Shown here: piece after piece, positions 8,583 to 18,637 of the stretch
Layout: each line of letters opens with the position of its first letter
Position numbering within the stretch: the stretch's first letter is position 1
The notes under the pieces: model-generated
Databases searched by the model: none
Seen by the model: only the letters and a program-made list of their open reading frames with translations
Told to the model about the DNA's origin: nothing
Assembly: GCF_900182655.1 (NCBI RefSeq)
Contig: NZ_FXTC01000006.1
Location: 62,001 to 126,000, forward strand
Reading direction: 5' to 3'
Length of the DNA stretch: 64,000 bases
From: Chryseobacterium rhizoplanae
GTDB taxonomy: Bacteria > Bacteroidota > Bacteroidia > Flavobacteriales > Weeksellaceae
Position numbers and translations under genes: made by a program

Positions 8583-11378
8583 ATGAATGTGAAGTTACAT
8601 GTATTAAGTGCTGGTGCTTTGTTCTTTTTAGGGCAAGCTGCTTTTGCACAAAAATCTAAGAATGATTCTGTTCTGAAGGAGAATAAGATCGATGAAGTAA
8701 TCGTTACTGGATACCAGAAGAAAAAAGCAGATGAAATTACCCAGGCTCAGGCTGTTGTTGGGGGTGACGAAATCAGAAGAAATTCTCCTACAACATCTAT
8801 CGGTAACTCTTTACAGGGTAGAGCTTCAGGGGTATTTGTACAAAGTACTACCGGGCAGCCAGGTGCTGCTGCTACCATTCAGGTAAGAGGTATTGCCGGT
8901 GTTGGTGGTTCTTCAGAGCCTACTTATGTAGTAAATGGTATGTATATGACTGCGAGACAGTTTAGTGCAATCAACCCTGCAGACGTAGAGTCTATTTCAA
9001 TTCTTAAAGATGCTGCTGCTACAGCGCAGTATGGTGCGAGAGGAGCAAATGGAGTAGTAGTGGTAACTACTAAAGCCGGAAAAGCCGGGAAAACTCACTA
9101 TTCATTTGAAACTAAGTTTGGTTTCAGTGAAAAGTTGAGAGACAAAAATTACACTATGATGAATTCCAGGGAATTGATGGATTTCCAGAATCAATTAGGG
9201 TACCTTGGATTTAAACCAAGATCTCAACAGGAAATAGATGCGCTTGCTGTTTATGATCACAACTGGCAAAAGGACCTGTTAAAGCCTTCAAGCATTCAGT
9301 CTTACCTATTTAGTGCGCAAGGAGGTTCCAGAGAAAGTACTTTCTATTACTCTTTAGGATATGATTCTGATAACGGGATTATCAGAGATATCGACGGACT
9401 TAAGAGATATACAGGTAACTTTGGATTTACAAATAAACTGAGTGAAAAACTGAATGTTGGTATCAACCTTGGAGTTCAGTATCAGGAAACTCAGAATTTC
9501 AGAGACAGAAACAATACTCAGAACCCATTTGGAGCAATGTATAAATATGCTCCATATGAGCCGGTTTATAACCCGGATGGAAGTTATAATCAAACAATGA
9601 GAGCGGGTTCCAACGTTGTTGAACAAATCCGTAATTATAGATTAGATGATCAGAGACTGAGAATTCCGGTAACTTTATTCGCTGAATATAAAATTATCGA
9701 TGGTCTGAAGTTTAAAACAAACTTCAACGGACTTTTCGATTGGTACATGGGAACTCAATGGTTGAAAAAAGGTTCAAACCTGGATATTACAGTGAACAAA
9801 GTTCCTACAGGTTCATTGAACAAAAATTCATTCTACACGTTTAATTATACTTGGAACAACTCCATTAACTATAAAAAATCATACGGAAGCCACAACTTTG
9901 ATTTCTTAGGATTTATCGAATATAACGATAACTACAACGAAACAATGAATGGTGGAGCTTACGGATTGAAATCTCCGGTAATCAATGTTCCTTCTATCAC
10001 AACACCTTCTGACAGAAATACATTTACCGGAGTTAAGGTAAGAAATACTTTATTCAGCTTAGCAGGTTTACTAAACTATGATTATGAAGGTAAATATTTG
10101 GTAACAGGATCATTGAGAAGAGATGCTTCATCAAGATTTGGTGCCAATAACCAAAGTGGTGTTTTCTGGTCTGCAAGTGCTGCCTGGAATATTGCGAAGG
10201 AAGATTTCATGAAAGGTGGATTTATTAATGATTTAAAGCTTAGAGGATCTTACGGTACAACAGGTAACGATGGTACTTTACCAGACTACTATAACGTTAA
10301 TAATATCAGTTATGGTTTATATGGAGCTAATGGTACTTCATATCCTGGTACATCTTCGCAAGGTTATTATATCATTGGTAACAGCAATCTTAAATGGGAG
10401 TCTAATGCGATCACCAACTTAGGGGTAGATTTCACGATGTGGAACAGAAGAGTTCGTGGATCCGTAGAAGTATATAAGAATAAGAGAAAAGATTTCGTAC
10501 AGCTTGTACCTTTGGACAAGCAGGAAGGAGGATACTATCAGTATATCAATGCGGGAGATATGTCTCAGAAAGGTCTTGAAGTTGAGCTTAGCGTAGATGT
10601 AATCAAAAAGAAGGATTTCCAATGGAACTTACATGCCAATATCTCTTTCCAGAAATCAATTCTTGATAAGCTGGCAGACGGTCAGACTGAAAGAAACCTA
10701 GGAGATACTTATATGAAAGTAGGAGAAACTCCATATGTGTTCTATAATGTTAGATTTGCCGGAGTAGATCAAAGCAATGGAAAAGCATTATATTATGATA
10801 AGGCAGGAAATGTTACAGATGTTTACAGCGCATCTAATGCAGTTCCTATTACCGATAAATCTCCATTCCCAAAAAGTTTTGGTGGATTCGGAACTACAGT
10901 TCAATACAAAGGACTTGATTTCAGTGCAGATTTCACATTCAAGTTAGGTGGATATACTTATAACAACATGTACGCTGCTGCTGTAGATCCAACATTGGCT
11001 GTTGCAGGTAGAAATATGGCTCAGGCTGCTGCTCAGGTTTGGCAAAATCCTGGAGACACAGGAGTATTCCAGAAAGTTGACTCAAACGGTATGCGTGATT
11101 CTGATCAGTGGATTGAAAAATCAGATTACTTAAGATTAAGATCACTTACATTAGGATATACATTTGATAAAGCATTTTTAGGAGACAAATCACCTATCAA
11201 TAAGCTTAGAGCATACGTACAGGGACAGAATTTATTTACAGTGACTAAATTCCACGGAGAACCTGAAGTTTCAGTAGGATCTGGTGAATCTACAGCATTG
11301 TTTGTTCCGGGAGCATATAACCTTTATACTTACCCTGCTGTAAGAACAATCTTGGTAGGACTGCAATTAGAATTTTAA
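8583..11378 (+). CDS. SusC/RagA-family TonB-dependent outer-membrane transporter
   Basis: About 931 residues from the ATG at 8583, chosen over an upstream TTG because it gives a clean signal peptide ending AAFAQ. After a short linker comes the TonB-box-like segment IDEVIVTGY, the plug domain with LQGRASGVFV, IQVRGIAG and the SusC signature ISILKDAAATAQYGARGANGV, and then a 22-stranded type barrel ending in LQLEF. It lacks the N-terminal carboxypeptidase-regulatory-like domain that the second SusC in this window has. It should import a large ligand together with the SusD lipoprotein encoded 14 bp downstream. No enzyme gene accompanies the pair, so the substrate cannot be guessed. Confidence 0.95.
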   Translation: MNVKLHVLSAGALFFLGQAAFAQKSKNDSVLKENKIDEVIVTGYQKKKADEITQAQAVVGGDEIRRNSPTTSIGNSLQGRASGVFVQSTTGQPGAAATIQVRGIAGVGGSSEPTYVVNGMYMTARQFSAINPADVESISILKDAAATAQYGARGANGVVVVTTKAGKAGKTHYSFETKFGFSEKLRDKNYTMMNSRELMDFQNQLGYLGFKPRSQQEIDALAVYDHNWQKDLLKPSSIQSYLFSAQGGSRESTFYYSLGYDSDNGIIRDIDGLKRYTGNFGFTNKLSEKLNVGINLGVQYQETQNFRDRNNTQNPFGAMYKYAPYEPVYNPDGSYNQTMRAGSNVVEQIRNYRLDDQRLRIPVTLFAEYKIIDGLKFKTNFNGLFDWYMGTQWLKKGSNLDITVNKVPTGSLNKNSFYTFNYTWNNSINYKKSYGSHNFDFLGFIEYNDNYNETMNGGAYGLKSPVINVPSITTPSDRNTFTGVKVRNTLFSLAGLLNYDYEGKYLVTGSLRRDASSRFGANNQSGVFWSASAAWNIAKEDFMKGGFINDLKLRGSYGTTGNDGTLPDYYNVNNISYGLYGANGTSYPGTSSQGYYIIGNSNLKWESNAITNLGVDFTMWNRRVRGSVEVYKNKRKDFVQLVPLDKQEGGYYQYINAGDMSQKGLEVELSVDVIKKKDFQWNLHANISFQKSILDKLADGQTERNLGDTYMKVGETPYVFYNVRFAGVDQSNGKALYYDKAGNVTDVYSASNAVPITDKSPFPKSFGGFGTTVQYKGLDFSADFTFKLGGYTYNNMYAAAVDPTLAVAGRNMAQAAAQVWQNPGDTGVFQKVDSNGMRDSDQWIEKSDYLRLRSLTLGYTFDKAFLGDKSPINKLRAYVQGQNLFTVTKFHGEPEVSVGSGESTALFVPGAYNLYTYPAVRTILVGLQLEF

Positions 11379-11392
11379 TATTGAATAGCTTT

Positions 11393-12853
11393 ATGAAAAA
11401 GAATATAATAAAAATAAGTTTAGCTGCGTTAACCATCTTTGTTTCGTTAACGTCTTGCGACAGAAATCTAGATCAAATCTCGTCAATCAATGAAGATCAG
11501 GAGCAGGCAATGACCAGACCTGAGACCTTCAGACAAGCTATGGATGGTGCCTATACAGCTCTTAAAGGAGCCGGGTATTATACTAGTGATACGGGAAATC
11601 AGCTTATCATGGGTGATCTTACCACTGATAACCTTGTTCGTACAACTACAGGAAGAAATACCAATTTTGCTGCTTCGAACTTTGAATTCTCTTCAGATAA
11701 TTCACAAACAACAGGATTGTATACTGCTGCTTACCTTGTAATCAGCAGAGCTAACTTTGTTTTGAAATATATCAATAACGGAGTATTGTCCGGAACACAG
11801 AAAACAAATCTGGAAGCTGAAGCAAGAGCATTAAGAGCAATAGCTCACTTTGATATTGTAAGAGCATATTCCCAAATCCCGACTCAATCTGCAGAAGCTA
11901 AAAATACAATCGGAATTTATTATTCAGAGACATATTCTCCTCTAAATAATACATCATCCAGAAATCTTACCGTTGATCAGGTATATGATAAAGTTATAGC
12001 AGATTTATTATTTGCTGCTGATAATATTACTCAAAATGATTTGGATAAAGGAAGATTGAGCAAGGCTGCTATATATGGATTATTGTCAAGAGTAAATCTT
12101 TACAGAGGAGACTATGCTAACACAATCAAATATGGTGAACTGGCATTGGGAATTTCTTCCAGCGTTACTCTAAAGTCTAATTTTTATAAGATTTGGAAAG
12201 AAAAAGAAGGAGATATTAATGATGGCGTTTTATTCCAGGTATCAAATTCCGCAGCTGAGCAAAACACAGTAGGAGTTGCTTACAATCAGGCTGTTCCAGC
12301 GTTAAGATCAGAATTTGTTGTAGATTATGACCTATATACTGCCTATACAGATAATGATGTAAGAAAATCTGCTTATTTTACTACAGATATCTATAGCAAA
12401 CAAAAGTATAATCATGTTACAAAATATGCTGGTATTACTGGCTTGCCATCTAATATCGTTCCTGTAAGATATTTAAGAGGAGCTGAAGTACTGCTAAACG
12501 TTGCTGAAGCCTATTACAAAACAGGTAATGGTGCGCAGGCATTAGTTTTGTTAAATAAGCTGAGAGCTGAAAGATATACTACATTTACTCCTGGTACAGA
12601 AACAGGACAGGCACTTTTAGATGCTATCCTGAAAGAAAGAAGACTGGAGCTTGCATTTGAAAATGACAGATGGTATACATTAAAGAGACTAGGTCTTCCT
12701 GTTCAGAGATCAGGTAAAGGAGATCTTTTTGACGGTACAGGTACGCCTCCTGTAGCACAGAATCTTCCGGCTGGAAACTTCAAATGGCAATGGCCAATTC
12801 CTATTTCTGCTATTCAGGCAAACCCGAATATTAAGCAGAATGACAAATATTAA
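11393..12853 (+). CDS. SusD/RagB-family nutrient-binding lipoprotein
   Basis: About 486 residues from the ATG at 11393. The lipid signal ends with the lipobox SLTSC. The TPR-like helical SusD fold is indicated by EAEARALRAIAHFDIVRAYSQIP, the loop around YSPLNNTSSRNLTVDQVYDKV, the motif VRYLRGAEVLLNVAEAY and the late conserved segment ILKERRLELAFENDRWYTLKRLG; the C-terminus QWPIPISAIQANPNIKQN is typical. It acts as the surface lid of the SusC channel encoded just upstream (14-bp gap, same operon). A bidirectional terminator follows. Confidence 0.95.
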   Translation: MKKNIIKISLAALTIFVSLTSCDRNLDQISSINEDQEQAMTRPETFRQAMDGAYTALKGAGYYTSDTGNQLIMGDLTTDNLVRTTTGRNTNFAASNFEFSSDNSQTTGLYTAAYLVISRANFVLKYINNGVLSGTQKTNLEAEARALRAIAHFDIVRAYSQIPTQSAEAKNTIGIYYSETYSPLNNTSSRNLTVDQVYDKVIADLLFAADNITQNDLDKGRLSKAAIYGLLSRVNLYRGDYANTIKYGELALGISSSVTLKSNFYKIWKEKEGDINDGVLFQVSNSAAEQNTVGVAYNQAVPALRSEFVVDYDLYTAYTDNDVRKSAYFTTDIYSKQKYNHVTKYAGITGLPSNIVPVRYLRGAEVLLNVAEAYYKTGNGAQALVLLNKLRAERYTTFTPGTETGQALLDAILKERRLELAFENDRWYTLKRLGLPVQRSGKGDLFDGTGTPPVAQNLPAGNFKWQWPIPISAIQANPNIKQNDKY

Positions 12854-12878
12854 GATTTAATTTTAATATATTTTTTAA

Positions 12879-12908
12879 GAAGAGTCCCAGAAATGGGGCT
12901 CTTTTTTT
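12879..12908. terminator. Bidirectional terminator between SusD and the AraC-type regulator
   Basis: Stem AGAGTCCC (12881-12888) with GGGGCTCT (12895-12902), T-run after it on the + strand and A-rich (T on the - strand) before it. It serves two convergent genes. Confidence 0.8.
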
Positions 12909-12927
12909 ATATAATTTTGTAAATAGA

Positions 12928-13851
12928 TTATCTCAGAACCATTCTGTCCTGATAACTTTTCGGAGTAATTCCTTCCAGTTGCTTAAATACTCTCGTGAAA
13001 TAATTGGTATCTGAAAAACCGGTCTGAAAAGCAGTTTCTTTGATGCTGGTCTGGCTGGCTAATAATTCTTTTGCCCTGTTGATTCTTTCCTGTAAAATAA
13101 AATCATTGGGGGAAGTTCCCAGCTCGTCTTTGAACATTTTAAAGAAATTCGATTTACTTACATATGCCAGCTTGGCAATACTGTCAATGGATAGTTTCTG
13201 GTGCAGATTTCTTTTAATATAATCCACAACAAAGCCTATCCTGGATTTATTCTTAACAATATTTTTTTCCACCATACCTCGTGCCTGAGTCTGCATCAGC
13301 CTGATCAGAAGTTCTTTCAAAGCAAAATCGGCCATAATATCCTTTTGAGAATTATCATCCATGGCAATCCTCATAATATTATTGGTAGCTGAGGCCAAAG
13401 CTTTATTATTAAACAGAAAATACTCATCCAGCTGAATATTCCACTGTGAAGTCTCATCCACTTTGGGTAGGTGATAGTTGAGATAATTAAGAGAATCCTC
13501 TATAAAATCAGGATTAAGGCTTAAAGAAATACATTGGGTAGGGGTTTCATCAGCTTCAGGAAAGTCAATAACCATTGTTTCTCCCGGAGCCACCAGAATA
13601 CTTTCGCCCGGATAATAATCAAAATAACTGGTCTTATTATCCAGCTTCATATGTTTCTTACCTCTCAGCATCGCTGTAAATGCAATGTTTTCAAAATGAA
13701 GTTTTACGTCAAAAGCAGCCTTATGGGTTTCATAAATGCTGAATTCACAATTGTTTAGATTGAATTTCGTCTGGTGTTCAACAAGACTCAATAGTTGGCT
13801 TTCCTTACGTAATTCAGGAGTATTTAATAAAATCTTACTATTGTTATTCAT
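12928..13851 (-). CDS. AraC-family transcriptional regulator
   Basis: 307 residues: an N-terminal cupin-like sensor of the AraC_N type (about 20-190) and two helix-turn-helix motifs at the C-terminus (about 210-305), with the family core KLSIDSIAKLAYVSKSNFFKMFKDELG and the signature around TGFSDTNYFTRVFKQLEGITPKSY. It is transcribed divergently from the aldehyde dehydrogenase gene, with starts 183 bp apart, which is the usual position for a regulator of that cluster. Ethanol- or aldehyde-responsive control of aldB-adhP-DUF779 is an inference from position only. Confidence 0.9.
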   Translation of the reverse strand: MNNNSKILLNTPELRKESQLLSLVEHQTKFNLNNCEFSIYETHKAAFDVKLHFENIAFTAMLRGKKHMKLDNKTSYFDYYPGESILVAPGETMVIDFPEADETPTQCISLSLNPDFIEDSLNYLNYHLPKVDETSQWNIQLDEYFLFNNKALASATNNIMRIAMDDNSQKDIMADFALKELLIRLMQTQARGMVEKNIVKNKSRIGFVVDYIKRNLHQKLSIDSIAKLAYVSKSNFFKMFKDELGTSPNDFILQERINRAKELLASQTSIKETAFQTGFSDTNYFTRVFKQLEGITPKSYQDRMVLR

Positions 13852-14034
13852 TTCTAAATTTTTTTGAAAAGGAGGTAACTCAAATATAGAAAATTTGACA
13901 GTATGTTGCTGTTAATAAAATACTAAAATTGAACCCTTTGCACTATTTTACACTTTTTTTATAGGATTGTGCTATACTCTTTTGGGCATCTCACTGTAAT
14001 TTGGCTTTATCGAAAAAATAAAAACAAGACTAAT

Positions 14035-15564
14035 ATGAGCACTATTACAGAACCAAGATCAGCGACGCTTTTACAGCGCCCGGAGTTCAAAAGCAGATAT
14101 GATAATTATATTGACGGGAAATTTACTCCACCCGTTAAAGGACAGTATTTTGATGTAGTTTCTCCCGTGGATGGGAAAAACTTTACCCAGGTTGCCCATT
14201 CCTCCAAAGAAGATTTGGAATTGGCGGTAGATGCTGCAGAAAAAGCATTCCGTACCTGGAAAAATACTTCATCTACAGAAAGAAGTATTATTCTTAATAA
14301 AATTGCCGACAGAATAGAGCAGAATCTGGAATACCTTGCTACCGTAGAAACCATAGATAACGGAAAAGCAGTGAGAGAAACATTGGCTGCAGATTTACCT
14401 TTGGCTATCGACCATTTCAGATATTTTGCCTCTGTTATCCGTGCAGATGAAGGATCTCATAACGAACTGGATAAAGATACCGTATCGCTGATCGTTCATG
14501 AACCCCTTGGAGTAATTGCACAAATCATCCCATGGAATTTCCCGATACTCATGGCGGTCTGGAAACTGGCTCCTGCATTAGCAGCAGGGAACTGTGTAGT
14601 TTTAAAACCTGCAGAAAGTACCCCTGTTTCCATTATGGTTTTGATGGAACTTATCGGAGACCTTTTACCAGCTGGTGTTATCAATATTGTTAACGGATTC
14701 GGAGCAGAACTTGGAAGAGCTTTGGTGACCAATCCGAAAGTTGCAAAAGCAGCATTTACAGGTTCTACCGCTACAGGACGTATGGTGATGCAGTATGCAA
14801 CAGAAAATATCATTCCTGTGACATTGGAGCTAGGAGGAAAATCACCGAATGTTTTCTTCAACTCTGTCATGGATGCCGATGATGAATTTTTAGATAAAGC
14901 GATAGAAGGAGCCGTTCTTTTTGCCCTTAACCAGGGCGAAATTTGTACATGCCCTTCAAGATTACTCGTTCAGGAAGATATTGCAGATGCTTTTATTGAA
15001 AAGGTGATTGAAAGAGTAAAAGCCATCAAAGTAGGAAATCCATTGGACAAAACCGTGATGATGGGAGCTCAGGCTTCAAAGATTCAGAAAGATAAAATCC
15101 TTTCCTATATCCAGTTGGGAATAGAAGAAGGGGCTGAAGTTCTGGTAGGAGGAGAAGTCAACCATCTTGGAGAAGATCTGGAAGACGGATACTACATTCA
15201 GCCGACGATTTTCAAAGGAAACAACAGAATGAGAATCTTCCAGGAGGAAATTTTCGGTCCGGTGCTGGCATTTACCACTTTCAAAGATGAAGAAGACGCA
15301 GTGAAAATTGCCAATGACACCATCTATGGGCTTGGTGCAGGGGTGTGGACAAGGGATGCTCACCAGCTGTACAATATTCCTCGTCAGATAGAAGCCGGAA
15401 GAGTTTGGGTGAACCAATATCACTCTTACCCTGCAGGAGCGCCTTTCGGAGGTTACAAACAATCAGGAATAGGAAGAGAAAATCATAAAATGATGCTTGA
15501 TCATTACCGTCAAACCAAAAACATGCTGATTTCTTATAACAAGAATAAGTTAGGTTTCTTTTAA
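14035..15564 (+). CDS. Acetaldehyde dehydrogenase of the AldB/ExaC type
   Basis: 509 residues from the ATG at 14035; an in-frame TTG 66 bases upstream would add an unlikely hydrophobic extension. NAD(P)-dependent oxidation of acetaldehyde to acetate is expected. Active-site residues are visible: Asn168 in PWNF, Lys191 in LKPAE, the general base Glu265 in LELGGKSP and the nucleophile Cys304 in [11 protein letters not shown]. The [11 protein letters not shown] variant and the C-terminal LGFF are typical of AldB/ExaC enzymes. The neighbours (AdhP, DUF779 protein, divergent AraC regulator) support an ethanol/acetaldehyde role. Confidence 0.93.
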   Translation: MSTITEPRSATLLQRPEFKSRYDNYIDGKFTPPVKGQYFDVVSPVDGKNFTQVAHSSKEDLELAVDAAEKAFRTWKNTSSTERSIILNKIADRIEQNLEYLATVETIDNGKAVRETLAADLPLAIDHFRYFASVIRADEGSHNELDKDTVSLIVHEPLGVIAQIIPWNFPILMAVWKLAPALAAGNCVVLKPAESTPVSIMVLMELIGDLLPAGVINIVNGFGAELGRALVTNPKVAKAAFTGSTATGRMVMQYATENIIPVTLELGGKSPNVFFNSVMDADDEFLDKAIEGAVLFALNQGEICTCPSRLLVQEDIADAFIEKVIERVKAIKVGNPLDKTVMMGAQASKIQKDKILSYIQLGIEEGAEVLVGGEVNHLGEDLEDGYYIQPTIFKGNNRMRIFQEEIFGPVLAFTTFKDEEDAVKIANDTIYGLGAGVWTRDAHQLYNIPRQIEAGRVWVNQYHSYPAGAPFGGYKQSGIGRENHKMMLDHYRQTKNMLISYNKNKLGFF

Positions 15565-15575
15565 TATTATTTAGG

Positions 15576-15704
15576 ACGTGCCCGATTGCCTTGGCTTTTC
15601 CAGGGCAAAACGGTCGGGCTATGCAGGGCTGCACTTCGTTTCGGTGCTCCATTTCATTACGCACCGGCTCGTTCCTCGCCGCCCTTACTATCCCTCACGC
15701 AGGG
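15576..15704. repeat. GC-rich structured intergenic element, probably a dispersed repeat
   Basis: A block noticeably richer in GC than its surroundings. It opens with a long imperfect hairpin: GCCCGA (15580-15585) with TCGGGC (15614-15619), enclosing TTGCCTTGG/CCAGGGCAA (15586-15594 and 15600-15608). It closes with TATCCCTCACGCAGGG at 15689-15704. There is no open reading frame. The ending resembles repeats I recall from other Chryseobacterium genomes, but no second copy lies in this window. It separates the dehydrogenase genes of one functional cluster. Confidence 0.45.
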
Positions 15705-15824
15705 AAATATTTACATATTCTACATCATTATTGACTTATAAAGACAGCATAAATTGAGAGCTGTCAATTTACCTCTGGTGATAAAAACTAATACCCTAAA
15801 ATAACTCTATCAAAAAAATAAAAT

Positions 15825-16859
15825 ATGATCCCAAAAACAATGAAAGCGGCGGTAGTTCAAGGCTATGGTCAACCCCTGAAAATTGAAGAAGTACCCGTAA
15901 GAGCACCCGGAAGATATGAAGTCCTGGTCAAAGTAATAGCCTGCGGGGTTTGTCATACAGACTTACATGCTGTAGATGGTGACTGGCCTGCAAAACCCAA
16001 GATGCCTCTTATTCCCGGACATGAAGGAGTAGGTATTGTGGTAGCCTGCGGACCTGAAGCTTTTGTGAAAGAAGGAGATGCAGTAGGAGTTCCCTGGCTG
16101 TACAGTGCTTGTGGATGTTGTGATTACTGTATCACAGGATGGGAAACCCTTTGTGAAGCCCAGAAAAACGGAGGTTATAGTGTAGATGGTGGTTTTGCAG
16201 AATACGTTATCGCAGATTCAAGATATGTAGGACATTTGAAATCTGACGTTAACTTTCTGGAGATTGCTCCTATTCTATGCGCCGGAGTAACTGTTTATAA
16301 AGGGTTGAAGGAAACAGAAACAAAACCTGGAGAATGGGTAGCCATTTCAGGAATTGGTGGATTGGGACATGTAGCCGTTCAATATGCAAAAGCAATGGGA
16401 ATGCATGTAGCCGCTATTGATGTGGCAGATGATAAGCTTGAACTGGCAAAAAAGTTAGGAGCAGACCTTGTAGTTAATGCAAAGAATACAGATCCCGGAG
16501 AATATTTACATAAAGAAGTTGGTGGGATGCACGGTGCATTGATTACAGCCGTTTCACCTATTGCTTTCAAGCAGGGTATAGATGTTTTGAGAAGAAAAGG
16601 AACTATTGCTCTGAACGGTCTTCCTCCCGGCTCGTTTGAACTTCCGATTTTTGAAACTGTTTTAAAAAGGATTACTGTGAGAGGTTCTATTGTAGGAACC
16701 AGAAAAGACATGCAGGAAGCGTTGGATTTTGCCAATGAAGGGTTGGTAAAAGCAACCGTTACTGCCGCAAAACTTGAAGATATCAATGATGTATTCGATA
16801 AAATGAAAAAAGGACAGATTGACGGCAGAATCGTTTTAGATATTGCCGGTTCAAATTAA
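15825..16859 (+). CDS. adhP: Zinc-dependent alcohol dehydrogenase (AdhP type)
   Basis: 344 residues of the medium-chain dehydrogenase family. Catalytic zinc ligands are Cys43 (GVCHTD), His66 (PGHEGVG) and Cys152. The structural zinc site is Cys96, Cys99, Cys102 and Cys110. The NAD-binding GIGGLG lies at 176-181. It should interconvert ethanol and acetaldehyde, feeding the aldehyde dehydrogenase encoded just upstream. The two are separated by 260 bp that contain a hairpin-rich repeat, so separate promoters are possible. A terminator follows directly. Confidence 0.93.
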   Translation: MIPKTMKAAVVQGYGQPLKIEEVPVRAPGRYEVLVKVIACGVCHTDLHAVDGDWPAKPKMPLIPGHEGVGIVVACGPEAFVKEGDAVGVPWLYSACGCCDYCITGWETLCEAQKNGGYSVDGGFAEYVIADSRYVGHLKSDVNFLEIAPILCAGVTVYKGLKETETKPGEWVAISGIGGLGHVAVQYAKAMGMHVAAIDVADDKLELAKKLGADLVVNAKNTDPGEYLHKEVGGMHGALITAVSPIAFKQGIDVLRRKGTIALNGLPPGSFELPIFETVLKRITVRGSIVGTRKDMQEALDFANEGLVKATVTAAKLEDINDVFDKMKKGQIDGRIVLDIAGSN

Positions 16860-16874
16860 TGATGATGTGTTGCT

Positions 16875-16903
16875 GATCCCGGTTATGTGCCGGGATCTTT
16901 TTT
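16875..16903 (+). terminator. Terminator between adhP and the DUF779 gene
   Basis: GATCCCGG (16875-16882) pairs with CCGGGATC (16890-16897), followed by six T. Confidence 0.85.
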
Positions 16904-16938
16904 AACGATAAGGTTTACAGTAAGCTAAAATAAAAACA

Positions 16939-17322
16939 ATGGAAGCAAAAATATCCAGACTTTCTGCAACAGAACAGGCACTTGAAGTGATCCGGAAACT
17001 GGAAGAACAATATGGACCTCTAATGTTTTATCAGGCAGGAGGATGCTGCGAAGGTACACAGCCGCAATGTTTTGAAAAAGGAGGATTTTTCCCCCGGATG
17101 AATGATGCCATGATCGGCACTATTAACGGATATGAGTTCTGGATAGACCGTGACCTTTTTGAATACTGGAAATATTCACATTTTACATTAGATGTTACAG
17201 ATGGGTTCGGGCCTGGTGGTTTCTCTCTGGAAACTCCTTTGGGAAAAACCTTTAAAGTTCATTACAGACTTTTCACTCCCGATGAATATGAAAACCTGGA
17301 ACCCATAAAACGCAGTGAATAA
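16939..17322 (+). CDS. DUF779-family protein
   Basis: 127 residues with the family features: QYGPLMFYQAGGCCEGTQPQC near 30-50, containing a CC pair and a further Cys that could bind metal, and DGFGPGGFSLETPLGKTFKVHY near 93-113. Proteins of this family are commonly encoded next to acetaldehyde dehydrogenase genes, as here. The biochemical role is unknown. It lies 80 bp after adhP behind a strong terminator, so it probably has its own promoter or depends on read-through. Confidence 0.85.
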   Translation: MEAKISRLSATEQALEVIRKLEEQYGPLMFYQAGGCCEGTQPQCFEKGGFFPRMNDAMIGTINGYEFWIDRDLFEYWKYSHFTLDVTDGFGPGGFSLETPLGKTFKVHYRLFTPDEYENLEPIKRSE

Positions 17323-17344
17323 TGTGAGGAAATAAAAAAATAAG

Positions 17345-18544
17345 TCAGACCTTCACAAACCGGTTGACAAACATGGCTGCCACTATATCTCCTACAGCAT
17401 TCAGGACTGTAGCTAAAGGATCTACCAAAGTTCCGATAATCATTACCGCAGGGATCGCTTCCTGTGGCAGTTTGTAAACAGAAATCATCAGCATTTCACC
17501 AATATATCCGCCATTAGGAATACCACCAGCCACAATGCTGACAAATACAGTGATTCCCAATGCCAAAAGGAGGTTGGCAGGATCAAAAAAATCCCTTCCA
17601 ATGATTAGGAATGCTACATAGATTTTGATAATTGAAGACATGGAAGATCCGTTTTTATGCAGGGTAGTCCCAATAGGAATGACCAGATTGGCAATAGAGT
17701 TCGGAATTCCGATCTTGGATGCTGCCTGTAAATTGGCAGGCATAGTTGCAAAACTGCTGCAGGTGCTTATGGCTGTAAGAGTAGGGTAGATTGCATTGGT
17801 CCAGAAACTTTTGACTCCTTTCTGTCCGTTTGCCATAAAAGCATAAATAGAAAAGAAGACCAGAAAGTAAATAATTCCTGCAACATAATACAATCCTAAA
17901 GGTTTAGCATAAAATCCAAAAAGCTGGGGACCTAAAGTCGCTACCTGATAGGCAAAGTAAGCACCCAAACCAATAGGAGCCAATTTCATGACCAGTAAAA
18001 GGAGTTCTTTCATCACTTCATACCCTGAGGCAATAAAAACCCTGAAAGGCTGCCCTTTTTCACCTGTTTTTCTGGCCGCAAATCCTGTCAGAAATGCAAA
18101 TACCAGAAGAGCCAGCATATTCCTTCTCGAGAAAAGCTCAGTGAATTCTCCCACTGTAAAGAAACTTACAATTCTATTGCCCCATGTATCATCATTCGCT
18201 GCTTCAGAAATAATTTCAGAACTCCCTGATACTCCTGAAACCGGGAAAAGATAAACCGCACAGATCGTAAAAACTGCTGCCGTGAGAATAAAGAATAAAA
18301 AAGTAAGAGACATCACCAGGATGATCTTTCCAAACTTAGACTGCTGTTCCAAAGAAGAAATAGAATTAGACACAGCAAAAAACACCAAAGGAACTACACT
18401 CACAAAAAGAAGATTAAGAAAAATATCCCCCAGAGGTTTTATATATTCCACAAAACCGGGAGCAACAATTCCAATGATGCTTCCAATAGTGATTCCCAAA
18501 AGTAAAAATATGATTCCGGAGTAGTTTTTCAGTACCTCTTTCAT
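17345..18544 (-). CDS. Dicarboxylate/amino acid:cation symporter (DAACS family)
   Basis: 399 residues with about eight membrane-spanning stretches and two re-entrant loop regions. Typical signatures are the Ser-rich SNSISSLEQQSKFG near 59-72, the loop STCSSFATMPAN, and NLVIPIGTTLHKNGSSM; the canonical family has NMDG-type residues later, and here the equivalent part reads GIPNGGYIGEML. It should move glutamate, aspartate or C4-dicarboxylates with H+ or Na+ through the inner membrane. It is a single gene, convergent with the DUF779 gene and divergent from cbpA. Confidence 0.9.
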   Translation of the reverse strand: MKEVLKNYSGIIFLLLGITIGSIIGIVAPGFVEYIKPLGDIFLNLLFVSVVPLVFFAVSNSISSLEQQSKFGKIILVMSLTFLFFILTAAVFTICAVYLFPVSGVSGSSEIISEAANDDTWGNRIVSFFTVGEFTELFSRRNMLALLVFAFLTGFAARKTGEKGQPFRVFIASGYEVMKELLLLVMKLAPIGLGAYFAYQVATLGPQLFGFYAKPLGLYYVAGIIYFLVFFSIYAFMANGQKGVKSFWTNAIYPTLTAISTCSSFATMPANLQAASKIGIPNSIANLVIPIGTTLHKNGSSMSSIIKIYVAFLIIGRDFFDPANLLLALGITVFVSIVAGGIPNGGYIGEMLMISVYKLPQEAIPAVMIIGTLVDPLATVLNAVGDIVAAMFVNRFVKV

Positions 18545-18637
18545 GTGGTGCTTTTTATCAAAGATAGGTTTATTTTTAACATTTTGTTATACAATTTTCA
18601 GACCTAAATTTCATAAATTTGGGTAAACCTCATTTCT

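Noticed and set aside
13969..14034. N-terminal extension of the aldehyde dehydrogenase from a TTG
   Set aside because: The extra residues are hydrophobic and unlike the family; the ATG at 14035 gives the normal length.
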